Positions 5,863-6,276 of a stretch of DNA of 6,276 nt are shown in pieces. The notes under the pieces were generated by a model. The model saw only the letters and a list, made by a program, of their open reading frames with translations. It was not told the origin of the DNA and did no database searches. The stretch comes from Nitrospirota bacterium. Its GTDB lineage: Bacteria > Nitrospirota > Nitrospiria > Nitrospirales > UBA8639. Within the stretch, counting starts at the first letter, position 1, and each line of letters opens with the position of its first letter. The stretch spans positions 335,980 to 342,255 of the forward strand of contig CP070628.1 in the NCBI GenBank assembly GCA_020355985.1. Direction: 5' to 3'. The translations under genes and the position numbers were made by a program.

Positions 5863-6276
5863 ATGATTTTACAGAAGTTAATGAGCGCTATTGGAGTCGG
5901 TGTTATTCTCATTAATGTTTGGGTGTGGGAGGTAAGAGAGGCTTTTGCGGAGGATTCCCCTTTATCCAGCAACCAACTGGCAGTGATGAACATCGCTGCG
6001 GAGCAGTGCCCTACTGATCTCTCCTCCCTTCAACCAAAGATGGAAAAGGCTTTGCAATTTATCAAATCTGCCTCCTTCAGGAACACGATGCTCGCTTCCT
6101 TGCAGGCCTCTATCCCCGAAGCTATCGTACAATCCGATGGGCTAGCTCAGCAGATCACCTTTCTCAAACAGGAAATTGTCAGGCAAGAACAGGAGCGTGC
6201 TCATGCGGAGAAAGTGGCACGAGAAGGCCTCACTGATCCCTCTCAACCACTCAAGCCTTGTCGTCATGGAAAAGAA
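5863..6276 (+). CDS. Exported protein with coiled-coil-like segment (partial, 3' end missing)
   Basis: The frame opens at ATG 5863 and is still open at the window edge after 138 codons, so length and C-terminus are unknown. A hydrophobic N-terminus (about 8-21) followed by EVREAFA and then EDSPL gives a probable signal peptide with cleavage after Ala29. The mature part seen is helical in character. Residues 84-121 are rich in Gln, Glu, Ala and Lys (AQQITFLKQEIVRQEQERAH) and look like a coiled coil. Cys49 (EQCPTD) and Cys133 (KPCRHG) could pair. Ribosome binding is modest: AGGGGAA at 5844-5850 is 12 bases from the ATG. An ATG six codons later (5881) would shorten the signal peptide. The gene starts 71 bases after the preceding one and may share its transcript. 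I cannot assign a family. Confidence 0.7.
   Translation, partial: MILQKLMSAIGVGVILINVWVWEVREAFAEDSPLSSNQLAVMNIAAEQCPTDLSSLQPKMEKALQFIKSASFRNTMLASLQASIPEAIVQSDGLAQQITFLKQEIVRQEQERAHAEKVAREGLTDPSQPLKPCRHGKE

Noticed and set aside
1..6276. CRISPR array, tRNA, rRNA, insertion sequence or phage module
   Set aside because: No regularly spaced direct repeats, cloverleaf-like sequences, transposase motifs or terminal inverted repeats with target duplications were seen.

Overview
The window looks like chromosomal DNA from a diderm (Gram-negative type) bacterium with respiratory metabolism and moderate GC. The evidence is a periplasmic di-heme cytochrome c peroxidase, a Pal-like outer-membrane lipoprotein with a clear lipobox, and two further proteins with export signals. 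The OmpA-type domain of the lipoprotein, with its cysteine-containing C-terminal block, reminds me of Nitrospira-type (Nitrospirota) proteins, but that is an impression from memory. There is no rRNA or other marker here to fix the taxonomy.

Layout. Positions 1-98 hold the 3' end of a gene whose last 31 residues resemble the C-terminus of SnoaL/NTF2-like proteins. Positions 201-1862 encode a complete single-chain class I [4Fe-4S] fumarate hydratase. A strong 15-bp hairpin (1952-1993) sits between it and a convergent gene on the minus strand (2031-3107), an exported di-heme cytochrome c peroxidase (CCP/MauG family). Its true start is placed at 3107 because of a near-perfect ribosome binding site. 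About 690 bases follow (3108-3795) without a conventional gene. Read on the minus strand toward the peroxidase, they hold a 27-codon ORF whose stop lies against the peroxidase ribosome binding site, a -10-like element, and an ATAG-N7-CTAT palindrome of the kind bound by OxyR. Further upstream on the same strand is a long open frame that lacks ATG, GTG or TTG starts.

From 3796 rightward three plus-strand genes are closely spaced and may form one transcription unit for envelope proteins: a Pal-like lipoprotein with an unusually long Pro/Glu-rich linker (3796-4728), an exported beta-rich protein I cannot assign with confidence (4781-5791), and the 5' part of an exported protein with a coiled-coil-like stretch that runs off the window (5863-6276).

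How they fit together. Fumarase serves the TCA cycle, and its [4Fe-4S] cluster belongs to a class known to be sensitive to oxidants. The peroxidase removes H2O2 in the periplasm using electrons from small cytochromes or other donors. The convergent arrangement does not suggest co-transcription of these two. The right-hand cluster concerns the cell envelope. I saw no CRISPR array, tRNA, rRNA, insertion sequence or phage genes. The most interesting part is the regulatory and small-ORF content of the region between the peroxidase and the lipoprotein.
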